From NCBI GenBank assembly GCA_035560235.1, contig DATMAG010000049.1, forward strand, positions 1 through 64,000: a stretch of DNA of 64,000 nt. The letters are read 5' to 3'. The stretch is from DASRDU01 sp035560235. Lineage in GTDB: Bacteria; Acidobacteriota; Blastocatellia; RBC074. The first letter of the stretch is position 1, and every line of letters begins with the position of its first letter. The notes beneath the pieces were generated by a model. The model made no database searches. It was not told the origin of the DNA and worked only from the letters and a program-made list of their open reading frames with translations. Positions 44,240 to 51,409 of this stretch are shown here, one piece after another. The translations under genes were made by a program, and so were the position numbers.

Positions 44240-45217
44240 CTACTCTTCATATCCATTCGGGTGCGCCAGATGCCAGCGCCAGGCAGATTCGATGATGTGA
44301 TCGAGTTCGCTGTGACGGGGTTGCCAGCCGAGATCGAGCATCGCCCGGTCAGCGCTGGCAATCAGAATCGGCGGGTCGCCGGGACGGCGCGGCGCGCGTT
44401 CAGTCGGAATCCAACGGCCCGTCACCTGACGCGCCATTTCAACCACTTCGCTGACTGAATAGCCGCTGCCGTAACCCAGATTGTAAATGCAACTGCTTTT
44501 ATCGAGCGCGCGCAGCGCCAGCACGTGCGCTTCGGTCAGGTCAGTGACGTGAATGTAATCGCGGATGCAGGTGCCGTCCGGCGTCGGGTAATCCTCGCCA
44601 AAAATCTTCACGCTCTCCGCTTTGCCCATCGCCACACGCAGCACGAGCGGAATCAGATGTGTTTCAGGATCGTGATCCTCGCCGCATCGTTCGGTTGCTC
44701 CGGCAGCATTGAAGTAACGCAGGCTGGCATAACGCAACTGATACGCTTCGTCGTACCAGCGGAGCGCGCGTTCAAAAGCCAGCTTCGATTCGCCGTAAGG
44801 ATTGGTCGGCCTCTGCGGCGCGTCTTCGGTAATCGGCATCTGCTCGACCGCGCCATACGTCGCGCAGGTCGAAGAGAAGACGATCTTTTTCACCCTGGCT
44901 TCGACCATCGCGCCAAGCAGCGAAAGACCGCCGACCAGATTGTTGGTGTAATACTTGTGCGGATTCGTGACCGATTCACCGACCAGCGCATTGGCGGCCA
45001 TGTGAATGACGGCTTCGATCTGATGTTCTTCAAATGCGCGAATCAGTTTCGGCTGATCGTGCAGATCGCCTTCGATAAAGACCGCCTCAGGATCAACCGC
45101 CTGGCGATGCCCCTGCGAGAGATTGTCATACACGATGGCGCGATGCCCGTGCGCAATCAGGCGCTCGACCATCACGCTGCCAATGTATCCGGCTCCTCCG
45201 GTAACCAGAACGTTCAT
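44240..45217 (-). CDS. galE: UDP-glucose 4-epimerase
   Basis: The ATG at 45217 sits eight bases after AGGAG; a TTG at 45223 is too close to it. The 325-residue protein has the NAD motif VTGGAGYIGS, an SDR-type catalytic Ser/Tyr/Lys set (SSTCATYGAV, PYGESKLAFE) and IRDYIHVTDLTEAH. It converts UDP-glucose to UDP-galactose for surface polysaccharide. It has no polysaccharide cluster around it. The length and motifs are typical of GalE. Confidence 0.93.
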   Translation of the reverse strand: MNVLVTGGAGYIGSVMVERLIAHGHRAIVYDNLSQGHRQAVDPEAVFIEGDLHDQPKLIRAFEEHQIEAVIHMAANALVGESVTNPHKYYTNNLVGGLSLLGAMVEARVKKIVFSSTCATYGAVEQMPITEDAPQRPTNPYGESKLAFERALRWYDEAYQLRYASLRYFNAAGATERCGEDHDPETHLIPLVLRVAMGKAESVKIFGEDYPTPDGTCIRDYIHVTDLTEAHVLALRALDKSSCIYNLGYGSGYSVSEVVEMARQVTGRWIPTERAPRRPGDPPILIASADRAMLDLGWQPRHSELDHIIESAWRWHLAHPNGYEE

Positions 45218-45404
45218 GCTCAAGACTCCTCTGAATCAGGCTGCTGCCGGGATCTGTTACTGCCTGAGGCCCGGCCAGTGCGGTGCGGTAGTATCGCAGA
45301 ATTCAATCAGCAGCGAAACCGTTCGGAGCTGACGAGCGGAAAAGGCCGGAGTGAGTGAAGATGAAGGCAGAGGGAAGGAAGATGCAGTGCGGGCAGAGGC
45401 AATG

Positions 45405-45430
45405 AAAAAGGGGATGGCGGCCCATCCCCT
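45405..45430 (-). terminator. Terminator of the histone-like gene
   Basis: On the minus strand GGGGATGG pairs with CCATCCCC around a GCCG loop and is followed by TTTTT. It lies 27 bp beyond the stop codon of the 42-residue protein. Confidence 0.85.
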
Positions 45431-45457
45431 CAGCGATCATGAATGATCAGATCGAAG

Positions 45458-45586
45458 TTATTTCTTCTTTGCGGTCGTCTTCTTCGCCGTCGTCTTTGCT
45501 TTGGCCGGAGCCTTCTTGGTTGCGGTGGACTTGCTTGCAGTCTTCGTCGCAGCCTTCTTCGTCGTGGTCTTCTTTGCCGTTGGCAT
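45458..45586 (-). CDS. 42-residue Lys/Ala/Thr-rich histone-like protein
   Basis: Reading the minus strand from ATG 45586 gives 42 residues, MPTAKKTTTKK at the start and TTAKKTTAKKK at the end, consisting almost only of Lys, Ala, Thr, with a few Pro and Ser. AGGAG sits nine bases upstream of the ATG. It resembles the C-terminal tails of bacterial H1-like/AlgP-type proteins (KAAxKK-style repeats), which bind DNA or RNA nonspecifically. It has its own promoter and a strong terminator, so it is a stand-alone unit. It is too short for most gene finders, and other reading frames give only arginine-rich shadow ORFs. Confidence 0.8.
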   Translation of the reverse strand: MPTAKKTTTKKAATKTASKSTATKKAPAKAKTTAKKTTAKKK

Positions 45587-45679
45587 AACTGTCGTCTCCT
45601 TTTAAAAAACACCCCGACTACAAGATATTGACCTCAGATTGTCCTTGTAGCCAGGGAGCAGTTACATACATTGGGTGGT

Positions 45680-45709
45680 TATATAGTTCTTCCTGACACT
45701 GTGTGTCAA
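45680..45709 (-). promoter_or_regulatory. Promoter of the histone-like gene
   Basis: On the minus strand a perfect -35 TTGACA (45704-45709) is followed after 18 bp by TATATA (45680-45685). Transcription would start near 45672, leaving a leader of about 85 nt. That leader contains CTACAAG and CTTGTAG, which could pair, just before the Shine-Dalgarno. Confidence 0.65.
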
Positions 45710-45833
45710 CATTTTTTTCTGATCACGCTGAAGCGAGGCAGTGAACAGAATAACTTCATGCGAACACCTCTCTGAAGCAATGAATGGCAAGTGGCAGCGA
45801 AGGGGCTGAAAACTTTTGTGGCGGGGCGAGAAT

Positions 45834-45869
45834 GACAGAGGCGAGCCTTGTCACAGGCTCGCCTCTGTC
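45834..45869. terminator. 15-bp perfect stem after the pilus operon
   Basis: GACAGAGGCGAGCCT (45834-45848) and its exact complement (45855-45869) enclose a 6-nt loop. It lies about 27 bp after the end of the minus-strand pseudopilin gene. There is no T-tract, so termination is probable but not certain. Confidence 0.6.
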
Positions 45870-45895
45870 GTGTGGTTTATTTCAATCAGACCGAA

Positions 45896-46735
45896 TTACT
45901 GTTTGGGTTTGTCAGGCCTGCATCTCGGATCAGTCGGCGGACACTGACCATCATACAGCACGCCGGTGCAGACAGTCCGGCCTTCAATCTCAAACGGGAT
46001 GCCGCCTTTGGGACAGCGCGGATCTGTCGGGGTCTTTGCAGTTGAAGGCAGGCCGACCCCAAACAGGGGCAGGCCGGGAATGATCATCTGATTCGGAGTC
46101 GGAATCCCGGCAATGATGACGCTCTTGTCGTAGGTTTCAATGCCGTAATAGAAGCGGATCAGATGATCCTTGCTGCGGCTGACAACGCCGACGAACGGGC
46201 CGAATTCGCTGCTGCCGAGCGCCGGCTCCGAATCCTTCTTTGCATCTTTGCTGCTGCTGTCAAGCGAAAGATCGGTGGCTGGCATTGCCAGTGCCTGACC
46301 GAGAATGCCTGGCGGCGGCTGCTTCATCGTGTTGACCCAGGCGAGCGCCAGTTCCTTCAGCACCGGATCGCCCATTCGCACCAGTCGCCAGTCGCCCTTG
46401 AGGGTCATCGGATCCTTCAGCGCCGACGGGCGCAGGTAACGCTTCGAGGCGGCAACCGGATCGAGTTCGGTCAGTTGTTCCAGGCTCGTCGGATACTGAT
46501 TGTTGTGTTCTCTGGCAAAGCGCGCAATCGCGTTGGCGATCTGTTCGCCGCGATAGAACATCTCTTCCTCGCGCTCGCGCTGCATGTCGTGCCTGAGCGA
46601 CGGGAGCGCCGCAGCAATGAAGATCAGCGAGATCGTCATCCCGGCAAGCAGCGCGACCATCGCGTAACCTGCTTCGTGACGACGTGAGGAACGCGGCGAG
46701 TGAAGTGAAGTCGCTCTGCGGATCGTGTTGCTCAT
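45896..46735 (-). CDS. Type II secretion/type IV pseudopilin-like protein
   Basis: This 279-residue protein has a basic leader and a pilin-like N-terminal helix (EAGYAMVALLAGMTISLIFIA, about residues 21-41). The prepilin cleavage Gly precedes the helix, but the usual Glu at +5 is replaced by Ala. A helical region follows with the pilin-typical REREEEMFYRGEQIANAIARF. The C-terminus holds Cys-rich PTDPRC repeats (two copies) that may form disulfides. It looks like a large pseudopilin or tip component. It is the last gene of the pilN-pilO operon. Confidence 0.72.
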   Translation of the reverse strand: MSNTIRRATSLHSPRSSRRHEAGYAMVALLAGMTISLIFIAAALPSLRHDMQREREEEMFYRGEQIANAIARFAREHNNQYPTSLEQLTELDPVAASKRYLRPSALKDPMTLKGDWRLVRMGDPVLKELALAWVNTMKQPPPGILGQALAMPATDLSLDSSSKDAKKDSEPALGSSEFGPFVGVVSRSKDHLIRFYYGIETYDKSVIIAGIPTPNQMIIPGLPLFGVGLPSTAKTPTDPRCPKGGIPFEIEGRTVCTGVLYDGQCPPTDPRCRPDKPKQ

Positions 46736-46774
46736 CGTGACTGCCTTTCTGCGCTTCAGCGCAATCAGAACCCA

Positions 46775-47611
46775 TCAACTGCCTTCGCCGCTGAACGGCA
46801 CGCGATGGCGGATTTTGATGTTGGTGTCTTCGATTTCAATCTCCTGCGGAGTAATGCTGATTAGCTTCCAGTGACCAGGCTGATTGTTTCGTCTGTCCAG
46901 AATGGCATCCTTGCGCACGTAAATCAGATCTTCTTCGAGATCGAACTTGACCACAGCGGTCGTCACTCCGTCCTTGACGATCATGCCGAGATACTTGTAA
47001 GGCGGCGCGGGTGGCGGGGTGACGTTGAGGTTGAAGACGTTCGAAAAGAGCTTCGGGTCGTTTGCGCCGCGCACTTCAACCGGCAGCGAACCCGGATTGG
47101 CAATGCTCGCGGCAGGCACAGTTACCTTGAGCTGCGAATCGCTGACGAAGGTTGTCTTGAGCTGCCGCCCGGCAATGAAGACGACCGCATCAGACGGGAA
47201 CTTCGCGCCGAAGAGCGTCATCGTGAAATCGCCGGTGCGACCGATGACTCCGGCAGGATTCAGCCCTGAGAGCGTGATCGGCGGCGGGATCGGCGGCGGT
47301 GTTGGCGGCGGCGGTGTTGGTGTCGGCGGCGGCGGATAGACGAAGATGTTGCGCCCTGCGCCCGGCTCCTGCGCGCGGCTGGTCATCGCCGCAAGCTCGA
47401 GCGGCTTGTCAATCACCGGCAGTTCGTTCTTGTTCGGCGTCGGGGTCGGCGCCGGATTCTTTGACTTGCCCGCCGTCTGCCCGCTCTGCGATTTGTTCGG
47501 AGTTGAAGGCGTATCTTCCTCAGAGAAGAAGTTGTAATAAAGCACTCCGCCGAGCGCGGCGAGCAGCGCAACCATCAGGATCAGTTTCTTGTTGTCCTGC
47601 GTTAAGTTCAT
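46775..47611 (-). CDS. Membrane-anchored IPT/TIG domain protein, possible PilP replacement
   Basis: The 278-residue protein has one N-terminal helix (about residues 9-27), a low-complexity Pro/Thr-rich linker (PPPPTPTPPPPTPPP), an IPT/TIG-like domain (ITLSGLNPAGVIGRTGDFTMTLFGAKF) and a C-terminal beta-rich region with YKYLGMIVKDG. The C-terminal part resembles PilP/GspC-type segments, and its position between pilO and a pseudopilin fits a PilP role. The TIG domain is not part of standard PilP, so the equivalence is inferred from gene order. Confidence 0.68.
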   Translation of the reverse strand: MNLTQDNKKLILMVALLAALGGVLYYNFFSEEDTPSTPNKSQSGQTAGKSKNPAPTPTPNKNELPVIDKPLELAAMTSRAQEPGAGRNIFVYPPPPTPTPPPPTPPPIPPPITLSGLNPAGVIGRTGDFTMTLFGAKFPSDAVVFIAGRQLKTTFVSDSQLKVTVPAASIANPGSLPVEVRGANDPKLFSNVFNLNVTPPPAPPYKYLGMIVKDGVTTAVVKFDLEEDLIYVRKDAILDRRNNQPGHWKLISITPQEIEIEDTNIKIRHRVPFSGEGS

Positions 47612-47659
47612 GACTACCTGCTTTCGTCAGTTCCAGCGCCTGCGCGAGCCCGCAGATGC

Positions 47660-48496
47660 TTACTTCTTTCCCATGGCCTGAGTCGGACCTGTTCCGGCCA
47701 CGGGCGAGGGCACAGCAGTGGCCGGATAGATAAACGCCCGCAGGCCTTCAGGCTTTCGGAAATATGCATCGAGTTCAATCTTGAGCGCGATGTTCTGCGT
47801 CCCCGGATCAGGGATGTTGCCGATGGCGCTCGGCACGATGCGCCCCTTGATCTGCCGCGTCTTCTCATCCACGCCCTGAAACGCGACCGCGCTGATGATC
47901 AGGAACTGTTTGCTGCGTTCGAGGTCGTAGATGAATTTGCGCAGATTGCGATAATCGCCTTCGACCGCCGTATCAATGCCGAGCGAGGGATAAACGCTCA
48001 GGTCGCGGCTCAGTTTCAGCGGCGCAGGCGCAGAGCTGCTGCCGGGTTCGGCATCGGGCGACAGAGTGGGCGTGGCCTCAGCCAGTTCCGAACCCTTCGG
48101 CTGATAGGTAAAACCCGGCGTCATCAGGCTGTGCGCTCTGGCCAGCTGATTGATCTCCGTGATCATCTGCGTGTGACCCGTCACGCGATCCTTCAGCATT
48201 TCTTCAAAATCGGTCAGGCTCTCCAGAATATTCTCCTTGTGTTCGCGCTGTCGCCTGAGCGCATCGGCCTGCCGGGCCTGTTCGGCGATCTTCGTTTCAG
48301 CCGTTTTCAGCCGGGCCTTCAGATCGGCGATCTCGGAATATCTGGGCTGAATCTTCGTCAGATAAAAGAACGCGACGAACGAAGCAAAAAGGATGGCGGC
48401 GACGAGAAAGACGCTTTCAACCAGTGTCAGACGCAGGCCGCTGAAAAAGCCGCGCACGCTGTCGAGCAGATCAGAGGTATTGAATCGAGCAGCCAT
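47660..48496 (-). CDS. pilO: PilO-like type IV pilus assembly protein
   Basis: This 278-residue protein has a cytoplasmic N-terminus, one helix (about residues 26-46) and a coiled coil (LKARLKTAETKIAEQARQADALRRQ). A ferredoxin-like periplasmic domain follows with the PilO-typical EGDYRNLRKFIYDLERSKQFL. It would form the inner-membrane alignment complex with PilN. Its start overlaps the pilN stop (TAATG), so translation is coupled. The C-terminus is longer than usual. Confidence 0.8.
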   Translation of the reverse strand: MAARFNTSDLLDSVRGFFSGLRLTLVESVFLVAAILFASFVAFFYLTKIQPRYSEIADLKARLKTAETKIAEQARQADALRRQREHKENILESLTDFEEMLKDRVTGHTQMITEINQLARAHSLMTPGFTYQPKGSELAEATPTLSPDAEPGSSSAPAPLKLSRDLSVYPSLGIDTAVEGDYRNLRKFIYDLERSKQFLIISAVAFQGVDEKTRQIKGRIVPSAIGNIPDPGTQNIALKIELDAYFRKPEGLRAFIYPATAVPSPVAGTGPTQAMGKK

Positions 48497-49152
48497 TACT
48501 TCTGTCCTCCCTTCGCCACCTGATTGCCAGGCACCGCCTGACTGACGCGGCGCGGAACCGGCGGGTAGTAAGTGACCGCCAGTTCAAACTCGACCTCTTC
48601 AGTTCCCTCAAGGATGTTCTCCTTGCGCGCAACCACATAAAACTGGCCGGACTGATTGAAGGTGTCCATCATCTTCACGACCTCGGTGTAATTCCTCCCG
48701 GTAACTTCAAAGGTCAGTGAGACGGCCTTCGGCGCATCATCGTTGCTGACGGTGACGGCGCTGCCGCTGCCGACATTCTGCTTCTCCTCGATCTTGCTGA
48801 GCGCGATCTTGCGCACGCGCACGGTGGGTGGAATCAGCCGTTCGATTTCATTGAACAGTTGTGACCACGAGAACGCCTTGCGCTGAATCAGATCCCTGGC
48901 GGCGAGCATTGAGAGCGTCTGTTCCGGCGTCAGCACCGGCACGACGCCGCCGTTCGTTTCCAGCTTTTTTACTTCTTCCTGCTTCTTCCTGACTTCGGGT
49001 TCAAGGCGGGCAATTTCGCGGTCGAGGTCGTTGATCGTTTCAAGCGTTCTGAAGCCGACCAGCGACGAGACTGCGAAGATGAGCAGAATCGCCAGCCAGA
49101 AGAGCCGTCGGTTCCGAAACGGTCTGCTGGAAAGATTAACTAAAGGTTTCAT
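48496..49152 (-). CDS. pilN: PilN-like type IV pilus assembly protein
   Basis: This 218-residue protein begins MKPLVNLSSRPFRNRR, the usual PilN cytoplasmic tail, followed by one membrane helix (about residues 17-35). A coiled coil (LDREIARLEPEVRKKQEEVKKL) leads into a periplasmic domain with SWSQLFNEIERLIPPTVRVRKI. It pairs with PilO in the inner membrane. No pilM gene precedes it, and recJ diverges upstream instead. Alternatively these could be GspL/GspM-like proteins, but the N-terminal motif favours PilN. Confidence 0.8.
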   Translation of the reverse strand: MKPLVNLSSRPFRNRRLFWLAILLIFAVSSLVGFRTLETINDLDREIARLEPEVRKKQEEVKKLETNGGVVPVLTPEQTLSMLAARDLIQRKAFSWSQLFNEIERLIPPTVRVRKIALSKIEEKQNVGSGSAVTVSNDDAPKAVSLTFEVTGRNYTEVVKMMDTFNQSGQFYVVARKENILEGTEEVEFELAVTYYPPVPRRVSQAVPGNQVAKGGQK

Positions 49153-49205
49153 GATTGCTTGTCTGTGGTCTCTGTTTATTTGTTCAGCGGGGCGGCGGGT
49201 TTCAG

Positions 49206-49233
49206 ACTATAACACAAAGACCAGTCAGGCCAA
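49206..49233 (-). promoter_or_regulatory. Putative promoter of the pilus operon
   Basis: On the minus strand TATAGT (49206-49211) follows TTGGCC (49228-49233) after 16 bp. The leader to the pilN start is about 45 nt. The -35 is weak. Confidence 0.45.
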
Positions 49234-49317
49234 TAGCTGATTATGGCTGCCTCCAACACCAGCAAAGATCAGTCGGGACAACCAATTGGCACGGGAGAAG
49301 GGCTGCAGACGAGAGAT

Positions 49318-49362
49318 AAAAAGGAGGTGATTCAGCCCCGCCCCCGCGCGACTGATCACCTC
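49318..49362 (-). terminator. Terminator/hairpin whose tail copies the 16S rRNA 3' end
   Basis: The plus strand reads AAAAAGGAGGTGATTCAG, with a downstream CTGATCACCTC forming an 11-bp stem with one bulge. On the minus strand this gives a hairpin followed by CTTTTT, an intrinsic terminator. The minus-strand text GGCTGAATCACCTCCTTT differs by one base from the conserved bacterial 16S 3' tail (recalled, not aligned here). It lies between the pilN promoter and the recJ start and ends no annotated gene. Confidence 0.6.
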
Positions 49363-49534
49363 ACACAAACTACACACAGCCGTTCTCACGCCGTATCTGA
49401 AAAAAGGTTCCCGAAGTTTTTCATTTTGTTCCATCGCCGGACGATTGCGATCAGCGCTGGTGACAGGGCATACTGCGGACCAGACCTTCACGAAAACCAG
49501 ATGCGCGCCTGGCGACAGCCGGACAGGAGATCGC

Positions 49535-51304
49535 TTGCGAAACTCAGTGACCACAAAATACCTCAGCATCACGCGCGGACTTTCGGGCGCGCGCTGGCAG
49601 CTTGCGGTCTGCGATGAGCTGCTGCTGCAGCGGCTGCGTCGGGAAACCAGAGAGCATCCGCTGCTGCTGCGCTGCCTGATCAATCGCGGAATCACGGAAC
49701 CGGCTGAAATCGCGCACTTCCTCTCGCCCGATTTCAGCACGCATCTGCACGATCCGGCGCTGCTGCGCGATATGCCTGTTGCGGTCGAACGGCTGCACCG
49801 CGCCGTACGCGAAGGCGAGCGCGTGCTGGTCGTCACGGATTTCGACGTTGACGGGACGACTTCGAGCGTGATTCTCTCAAACGTGCTGCGCCTGATCGGG
49901 GGCGACAATCTGATTACCTGCTACGTGCCGGATCGCTTCACCGAAGGTTACGGCCTCTCAAAGCAGATCATCGAAAAGGCCGCCGCCGAGAACTTCCGCG
50001 TGATCTTAACTGCCGACATCGGCATCAAGTCGCACGCCGAGGCGCGGCTGGCGCGACAGCTCGGGATTGATCTGATTATCTGCGACCATCACCTGCCTGA
50101 TGGCGAGGATGTTCCGGCCGACGCTTACGCGGTGCTCTGTCCCAAAGGCTCGTCGGGCACTGATTATCCGAACAAACATCTGGCAGCCTGCGGCGTATCG
50201 TTGAAACTGGCTGATGCGCTGCTCGATGGTCACGCGAAACGGACGGCAATTCTGGCTTCGCTGGCGAAGCTGACGGCCATCGGGACAATTGCCGATCTGG
50301 TTGATCTGTCAGCGAGCGAGAACCGCGCAATCGTCAGGCACGGGCTGCGCGCGCTCAACGAACGCAGCAGCAATCCCGGTCTGCGCGCGCTGCTCGAGGT
50401 AGCCGGAATCGGGCGCCCGCTGACCGCTTACGACATCAGTTTCAAGATCGGCCCGCGCATCAACGCCGCCGGGCGCATCGCGCACGCCAGCACAGTCCTC
50501 GACCTCTTTTCGGCCCGCACCGACGCCGAAGCCCTGGCCCTCGCGCGACAGCTTGATGAACTCAATGCCGAGCGGCAGCAGATTCAGCACGCGCTGATGG
50601 AGAAACTTTTCGCGACAGTCAGACAGCAGACTCCGCTTGACCGGGTGCTGGTCTTTGCCGGATCGGAGCAGGAAGGCTTTCATCGCGGCGTGGTCGGCAT
50701 CGCCTGTTCCAGGCTGGTCGAAAACACTGGCCGCCCGACGCTCGTCTGCTCGATTGACGAGAAAGGCATTGCGCACGGCAGCGCGCGTTCGGTTCACGGC
50801 TTTCATCTCGTCGAAGCGTTGCAGAGCGTCTCCACGCTGCTGATCAAATTCGGCGGCCATCCGATGGCCGCAGGCTTCACGATTGCGGCTGACAGGATCG
50901 AAGAGTTCCGCTCCCGGCTGAATCAGTACGCTGAGGAGTTCCTGACCGAAGACAATCTTGCCCGCGCGTATGAGGCTGATGCTGAGATCCACTTTAACGA
51001 AATATCGGCTGAGACGATTCGCACCCTGGCCCGCCTGGAACCACACGGAATGGGCAATCCTGCGCCGCTCTTTCTGCTGCGCGATGTCGGGCTTCAGAAA
51101 ACGGAGCGGCTGAAGGAAAAGCACCTCAAGCTTTTCGTCGGCGATAATGCGCGCCGGATTGAAGCCGTCTGGTGGAATGCCGCGCAGCATTGCCAGGCAC
51201 TGAACGGCGCGCCGCGAATCAGCCTGCTCGGCAGTCCCGAGATCAATTTCTGGAACGGTCGCGGAAAGCTGCAGTTCAAGGTCAAAGACGTGGCGGTGGG
51301 CTGA
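49535..51304 (+). CDS. recJ: Single-stranded-DNA exonuclease RecJ
   Basis: The start is taken as TTG 49535, four bases after AGGAGA; GTG 49547 is an alternative. The 589-residue DHH-superfamily enzyme shows VVTDFDVDGTTSSV (D102, D104, D106), the ICDHHLP motif (D184-H185-H186), a DHHA1 region with FKIGPRINAAGRI and the late FGGHPMAAGF. It degrades single-stranded DNA 5' to 3' in repair. It is divergent from the pilus genes, and a strong palindromic terminator lies at its end. Confidence 0.95.
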   Translation: MRNSVTTKYLSITRGLSGARWQLAVCDELLLQRLRRETREHPLLLRCLINRGITEPAEIAHFLSPDFSTHLHDPALLRDMPVAVERLHRAVREGERVLVVTDFDVDGTTSSVILSNVLRLIGGDNLITCYVPDRFTEGYGLSKQIIEKAAAENFRVILTADIGIKSHAEARLARQLGIDLIICDHHLPDGEDVPADAYAVLCPKGSSGTDYPNKHLAACGVSLKLADALLDGHAKRTAILASLAKLTAIGTIADLVDLSASENRAIVRHGLRALNERSSNPGLRALLEVAGIGRPLTAYDISFKIGPRINAAGRIAHASTVLDLFSARTDAEALALARQLDELNAERQQIQHALMEKLFATVRQQTPLDRVLVFAGSEQEGFHRGVVGIACSRLVENTGRPTLVCSIDEKGIAHGSARSVHGFHLVEALQSVSTLLIKFGGHPMAAGFTIAADRIEEFRSRLNQYAEEFLTEDNLARAYEADAEIHFNEISAETIRTLARLEPHGMGNPAPLFLLRDVGLQKTERLKEKHLKLFVGDNARRIEAVWWNAAQHCQALNGAPRISLLGSPEINFWNGRGKLQFKVKDVAVG

Positions 51305-51351
51305 GCGTAGTCTGCCGTCACTTGCTCTTATCAGTCAGGCGTGAAAACAAA

Positions 51352-51390
51352 AGAGGCAGGTGATCCGCGGATCACCTGCCTCTGGTTTTA
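51352..51390. terminator. Bidirectional terminator between recJ and the OmpA-family gene
   Basis: A perfect 32-bp palindrome (51352-51383, AGAGGCAGGTGATCCG and its complement) has T-rich tracts on both strands (GGTTTTA on plus, CTTTTGTTTTC on minus). It sits between two convergent genes and would terminate both. Confidence 0.85.
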
Positions 51391-51409
51391 TCACAGGCTG
51401 CTTCAGATG

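Noticed and set aside
49225..49908. Minus-strand frame upstream of pilN covering the 16S-like terminator
   Set aside because: It overlaps the 5' part of recJ and lacks any family resemblance. The hairpin and T-tract inside it indicate non-coding RNA or terminator function rather than a protein.
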